A stretch of 10,776 nucleotides of DNA from an uncultured Mucilaginibacter sp. (GTDB lineage: Bacteria > Bacteroidota > Bacteroidia > Sphingobacteriales > Sphingobacteriaceae), in assembly GCF_946481715.1 (NCBI RefSeq), contig NZ_CAMLOV010000177.1:1-10776 (forward strand), read 5' to 3'. The translations under genes and the position numbers were made by a program. Below the pieces are notes generated by a model. The model was given only the letters and a program-made list of their open reading frames with translations, had not been told where the DNA came from and ran no database searches. Shown here one piece after another: positions 7,347 to 10,776 of the stretch (position 1 is the stretch's first letter; each line of letters opens with the position of its first letter).

Positions 7347-8648
7347 TCAACTAAAATTGATAGTAAACAGGGTTTGGTTTGGCGCTATCGTTTTTAAGGA
7401 AAAATCGTAGCCATGGTTCAGCATGATCTCGCGCACAAGCGTTAGGCCTATCCCCTGCCCGTCTTTTTTTGTGCTGAAAAAGGGCGAAAAAAGCTGGGCG
7501 CTCTCTTCATCGCTTATGCCTTTGCCGTTATCGGCAATAATTAATTGATGCGTTTTAGGGTTGATGCTGAATACTACCTCGCCGCCGCCATCAATAGCCT
7601 CAATAGCGTTTTTTACGATATTGATCAGCGCCTGCTCCAGTTGCTCCACATCGGCATTGATGATAAATGGCTTATCGGCCGGCGCAAACCGTAAAGCCAC
7701 ATTCTTACTCTGCGCTTTTATCTGCATCAGCTCTATCACAGCTTTCACCAATAAATTCATGTCGGTTTGTTTTTTGTTGGCGGGGGGCAGCTTTACCAAA
7801 TCGGCAAAGTTGCGCATAAAAAGGTTAAGGTTTTGGTTGCGGTGGAATGCTACATGCAAAGCATTGTTTAACTGATTATCGGTTTGGGTTTGCCAAAGGC
7901 TATCGGTATGCAAGGCAGATTGCAATATAGAGTTTACAGGGCCAATAGTGTTATTTACCTCATGCGCCATCATGCGTATCACCTTACCATAAGCGTTCTT
8001 TTCGGCAGCCAAAATCTCGGCGGTGAGTTCCTCTATCATCAAAAACCCGCGCTGGAAGCCCCTGTCGATAAAATAAGATTTTTGCAGCTTGTAGGTGTTA
8101 ATACCGTCGGGCTTTACGGTAACGGTTTCGCCTGCCTTTAGGGCCGCAGCCTGTTCCAGCAGCGGGTTTTTTACCTTATTTATTTCCTGGCCGGTTATCT
8201 CTTTTTCTGTAATGTTTAATATTTCGGCTGCTTTGGGGTTTAGCTGGTGTATGCGGTTATCATGGTCTAATATCACTATGCCGGTTGGCGAAGTATGTAT
8301 CAACTTCTCCAGGAAAAAGTGCTGTTCCTCCTGCCGGGTACGTTCGTCTCTTAGTTCGTCTATCATGTGGTTATAAACGTTTATCAGTTCATCAACTTCG
8401 TGCTTGCCCGTTGGCAGGAATTTTACATTAAAATCCTGGTCTTTTATGGCTTGTATCCCTTGCAGCAACATCTTTATCGGGTTTATTAATTGCAGGTAAA
8501 GCTGTATAGCAATCACCACCGAGAGGATAACCACCACTTCGGATACGATGAAGAAAACCCTGTCTTTATCAAAAATATAAAAGCTAAGCGCCAGCGTAAG
8601 CAGGTTCTGTATTACAACAAAAAGTATGTACTTAGTCCTCAGCTTCAT
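7347..8648 (-). CDS. Membrane-bound HAMP/PAS sensor histidine kinase (NtrB/NtrY-like)
   Basis: This kinase (433 aa from ATG at 8648) should autophosphorylate on His and pass the phosphate to the regulator encoded just before it. Residue numbers here count from that start. Two transmembrane helices at about 7-25 and 31-54 are separated by only a few residues (DKDR). A HAMP region follows (about 57-102), then a PAS domain (about 112-200, TSPTGIVILD). The HisKA H-box is MMAHEVNNTIGPV with His229, followed by HATPase_c: N-box with Asn347, G1 DNGKGIS (373-379), F-box FSPFFST (387-393) and G2 GQGIG (397-401). All catalytic motifs look intact. An ATG at 8672 would add 8 residues (MINLRYRT); I prefer 8648 because MKLRTKYILF is a usual start in this family. 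Either start lies inside the regulator gene (17 or 41 nt overlap), so the two are translationally linked. The stimulus is unknown. Confidence 0.93.
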   Translation of the reverse strand: MKLRTKYILFVVIQNLLTLALSFYIFDKDRVFFIVSEVVVILSVVIAIQLYLQLINPIKMLLQGIQAIKDQDFNVKFLPTGKHEVDELINVYNHMIDELRDERTRQEEQHFFLEKLIHTSPTGIVILDHDNRIHQLNPKAAEILNITEKEITGQEINKVKNPLLEQAAALKAGETVTVKPDGINTYKLQKSYFIDRGFQRGFLMIEELTAEILAAEKNAYGKVIRMMAHEVNNTIGPVNSILQSALHTDSLWQTQTDNQLNNALHVAFHRNQNLNLFMRNFADLVKLPPANKKQTDMNLLVKAVIELMQIKAQSKNVALRFAPADKPFIINADVEQLEQALINIVKNAIEAIDGGGEVVFSINPKTHQLIIADNGKGISDEESAQLFSPFFSTKKDGQGIGLTLVREIMLNHGYDFSLKTIAPNQTLFTINFS

Positions 8649-10005
8649 CGTACGGTATCTCAAATTTATCAAGCCGGCGGTACAGTGCGCTGCGGGTTAG
8701 CCCTAATGCCGTGGCTGCTTTACTTACCCGGTTTTTGTGGAAGGCCATGGCGCGTTTTATCATTTCTATCTCCATCTCCTCCAGCGTCACAGTGCCAACG
8801 CCCGGCCATTTGGTGTTGCCGTTTTTTTGGGGCGATAGCTCTAACTGCGATTTAAAATCGTCAATCTCCAGCACATTTTTATTGCTAACGAGGATAGAAC
8901 GCTCTACCAAATTCTTCAACTGGCGTATGTTGCCCGGCAACGGCAGCTGTTGCAGCCATTTCATGGCGCTTTTACTTACCGTAAGCCCGGGCCGGTTATA
9001 TATCTGCTTCAGGTTATTGATAAAAAACTCTACCAGCAAAGGGATATCCTTCGGCCGCTCGCGCAGGGCGGGTAATGTTACGGTTATCAGGTTTATGCGG
9101 TACAACAGGTCCTCCCTAAAGGTGCCGCTGTTGGCCATTTGTGTAAGGTTTTTATTGGTGGCGCAAACCACGCGTACATCTACCGTTTTAGTGCGGCTGC
9201 TGCCCAAAACCTCGTAGGTCCTGTCCTGCAATACCCGCAGCAGTTTTACCTGGCTACCCGCATCCAGGTCGCCTATCTCATCTAAAAATATGGTGCCTTT
9301 GTTGGCCATTTCAAACCGGCCGGCCCTATCAAAACGCGCATCGGTAAAGGCCCCGCGGATATGCCCGAACATCTCACTCTCGAACAACGAAGTAGAAATA
9401 CCACCCAAATTCACCTTAATAAAAGGCTTGTTGCGGCGCAGGCTGTTATGGTGTACGGCTTCGGCAATCAGTTCTTTACCGGTGCCACTTTCACCCATGA
9501 TCAGGATGGAGGCATCGGTACCTGCCACCCTGCCAATGGTTTCCAGTATTTGCAGCATCTGCGGGTCTTCGCCAATGATGTGCTTAAAGTTGTACTCTTT
9601 ATCCAACTGCTTGCGGGTACGGTTTACGGCAACCTCTTCGCGCAGGTCCAGCAGGGTTTTTACCGACTGCAGCAGATGCCCGTTATCCCATGGCTTGTTG
9701 ATAAAATCATTAGCGCCCATTTTCATGCCCTGTACCGCCAGCGCAATGCTACCCCAGCCGGTTATGAGTATCACAGGGATAGTGGCGTTCAGCCTCTTGA
9801 TATCGCCCAGCAGATGCATCCCTTCCTCACCCGTGGTGCTGATGGAAAAGTTAAGGTCGAGGATGATCAACTCGGGGGCATCTTCTTTTATGATACGCAG
9901 TGCATCGGCCGGTGTTTCGGCACCCATTACAGCGTAACCTTCGCTTTTTAGCAAAAGCTGCAGCGAGGTGCGTACCGCAATATCATCATCAATAACCAGT
10001 ATCAT
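8632..10005 (-). CDS. Sigma-54-dependent response regulator, NtrC family (receiver, AAA+, Fis-type HTH)
   Basis: This 457-aa protein activates RNA polymerase with sigma-54 after phosphorylation. The receiver domain (1-120) has the acidic pocket DDD at 6-8, phospho-acceptor Asp50, Thr82 and Lys104. The AAA+ domain (about 140-375) has Walker A GESGTGKE (171-178), the sigma-54 contact loop as GAFTDA (218-223) instead of the usual GAFTGA, Walker B IFLDE with Asp242/Glu243, and FREDLLYRI with the conserved arginines (Arg297, Arg303). A Fis-type helix-turn-helix closes the protein (VSKAATALGLTRSALYRRL, about 427-445). The gene starts 17 nt after the ABC permease stop and its end overlaps the kinase gene, so it is probably the kinase's partner and shares a transcript with the transporter. 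Its likely targets are the transporter operon or nearby genes, but I find no convincing -24/-12 site in the window. The gene family is certain; the regulon is not. Confidence 0.96.
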   Translation of the reverse strand: MILVIDDDIAVRTSLQLLLKSEGYAVMGAETPADALRIIKEDAPELIILDLNFSISTTGEEGMHLLGDIKRLNATIPVILITGWGSIALAVQGMKMGANDFINKPWDNGHLLQSVKTLLDLREEVAVNRTRKQLDKEYNFKHIIGEDPQMLQILETIGRVAGTDASILIMGESGTGKELIAEAVHHNSLRRNKPFIKVNLGGISTSLFESEMFGHIRGAFTDARFDRAGRFEMANKGTIFLDEIGDLDAGSQVKLLRVLQDRTYEVLGSSRTKTVDVRVVCATNKNLTQMANSGTFREDLLYRINLITVTLPALRERPKDIPLLVEFFINNLKQIYNRPGLTVSKSAMKWLQQLPLPGNIRQLKNLVERSILVSNKNVLEIDDFKSQLELSPQKNGNTKWPGVGTVTLEEMEIEMIKRAMAFHKNRVSKAATALGLTRSALYRRLDKFEIPYDEAED

Positions 10006-10022
10006 ACTTCAAAGCTAAATTT

Positions 10023-10776
10023 TTATTCCTCATGTAAAGCAACCGCCGGATAAATTGCCGCCGCCTGTTTGCCCGGGTAAAGCGAACAAACCAGCACCAG
10101 CAGGTAAATAAACATTACCGCAAACAGCATGGCAAACAGGTAAACACTTGCAGGCAAATCAAATACGTTTAACAGGGGGAACTGTACCGCGAAGAATGAG
10201 CCGATAATAAGCGATAAGGTTGCCAGTATCAAAGCTTCATAAACCAATTGCGCCGATACCGTGCTGCCGGGTGCTCCTACCGCCCTGCGCAGCCCAATTT
10301 CGCCGCGCCGCTTATTAATGTTGTACCAAAGCACGCCAAATATACCCAGCGCTACATTGATAATAAGGAAGGCAGCTACGATAGAAAGGATGATAAGCGG
10401 CACCAGCGTAAATTTGTTATATGCTGTAAGTTTATTATCGAGGTGCTCTATTTCAATATTCGAATTTTTAAACGTGTTCGACATAAGTTTGTAAAGCTTC
10501 CCTTCAAACCCGGCATCGGCATCGGGGGTAACTTTCACCAGTATCTTGCCCATCCATTTGTAGGCAGAGGTGTCGTGCCGGTTGTAAAGCCCCGGGGCTG
10601 CCGCCTGGTAATCACCATCGGTTTTAATATCATCTATCACACCAATGATCTTCTGCCTGTCTTCCGCTTTATCGCCAAGCGTTTTTCCGATAGCATCATT
10701 TTTGCCGAATAACTTTTCTTTAAGTGTTTTATTTACTACAATAAGCTTTGCCTTGGATGCTGCATCCGTCTTGTTA
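10023..10776 (-). CDS. MacB/FtsX-type ABC transporter permease, C-terminal part (5' end outside window)
   Basis: The frame is open from the right edge (first full codon at 10775) to TAA at 10023-10025, giving 250 visible residues, against roughly 400-800 for full-length relatives. The first 120 or so visible residues are the end of a MacB-type periplasmic domain (VNKTLKEKLFGKNDAIGKTL, then IGVIDDIK). The FtsX core follows: one transmembrane helix (TLVPLIILSIVAAFLIINVAL), the cytoplasmic signature KRRGEIGLRRAVGA, two more helices, and the tail YPGKQAAAIYPAVALHEE, which is typical of this family. No ATPase domain is visible, so the ATP-binding subunit should lie in a neighbouring gene upstream. 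Such permeases export lipids, peptides, drugs or lipoproteins, or drive mechanotransmission; the substrate cannot be read from this part. The response regulator follows 17 nt later, suggesting a transporter under its own two-component system. Confidence 0.93.
   Translation of the reverse strand, partial: NKTDAASKAKLIVVNKTLKEKLFGKNDAIGKTLGDKAEDRQKIIGVIDDIKTDGDYQAAAPGLYNRHDTSAYKWMGKILVKVTPDADAGFEGKLYKLMSNTFKNSNIEIEHLDNKLTAYNKFTLVPLIILSIVAAFLIINVALGIFGVLWYNINKRRGEIGLRRAVGAPGSTVSAQLVYEALILATLSLIIGSFFAVQFPLLNVFDLPASVYLFAMLFAVMFIYLLVLVCSLYPGKQAAAIYPAVALHEE

Noticed and set aside
7340..7352. Small inverted repeat AGTTG-TAT-CAACT at the kinase stop codon as a terminator
   Set aside because: The stem has five pairs, mostly weak, overlaps the stop codon and is followed by only three T residues before CGG on the transcribed strand; too weak to call.
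8711..9217. Plus-strand open frame of 168 aa
   Set aside because: It is antisense to the C-terminal half of the sigma-54 regulator and has low-complexity composition with no recognisable motif.
9290..9951. Two long plus-strand open frames (9290-9937, 215 aa and 9361-9951, 196 aa)
   Set aside because: They lie wholly opposite the response regulator, whose domains and catalytic motifs are complete. Their translations are Ser/Pro/Arg-rich or His/Gln-rich and show no domain or signal; they are antisense shadows.

Overview
All genes lie on the minus strand, so the window reads right to left in transcription order. The organism is almost certainly a member of the Bacteroidota, probably of the Sphingobacteriaceae (Pedobacter/Mucilaginibacter type). 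The grounds are a TonB-dependent receptor with an STN domain and a carboxypeptidase-regulatory-like domain, tandem DUF4249 lipoproteins, a Bacteroidota-style sigma-54 response regulator, AT-rich spacers and almost no Shine-Dalgarno sequences. The family placement is inference.

Right part (10776 to 7347): a transporter and signalling unit. It starts with the C-terminal part of a MacB/FtsX-type ABC permease whose N-terminus is outside the window. After 17 nt comes an NtrC-family sigma-54 activator with receiver, AAA+ and Fis-type HTH domains. Its end overlaps the start of a membrane-bound PAS histidine kinase. The spacing suggests one transcript and a cognate kinase/regulator pair that controls, or responds to, the transporter. 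The target promoter is not visible here.

Middle (7346 to 7118): a 229-nt AT-rich spacer with no gene. It separates the two units and probably holds the promoter of the second. I find only weak promoter matches and one spaced direct repeat.

Left part (7117 to 1): a tightly packed five-gene unit. A secreted 251-aa protein of unknown function overlaps by ATGA a 925-aa STN/TonB-dependent receptor. After 15 nt come three tandem DUF4249 lipoprotein genes. The first two are joined by a TAATG overlap. The third follows after 46 nt and runs off the left edge, lacking only its last residues by comparison with its paralogs. The likely reading is an outer-membrane import or binding system. One TonB-powered barrel is served by three related lipoproteins that could capture different ligands, similar in layout to SusC/SusD but with a different lipoprotein family. 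The substrate is unknown.

I see no tRNA, rRNA, CRISPR array, insertion sequence or plus-strand gene. The only stretch without a gene above 50 nt is the spacer at 7118-7346.
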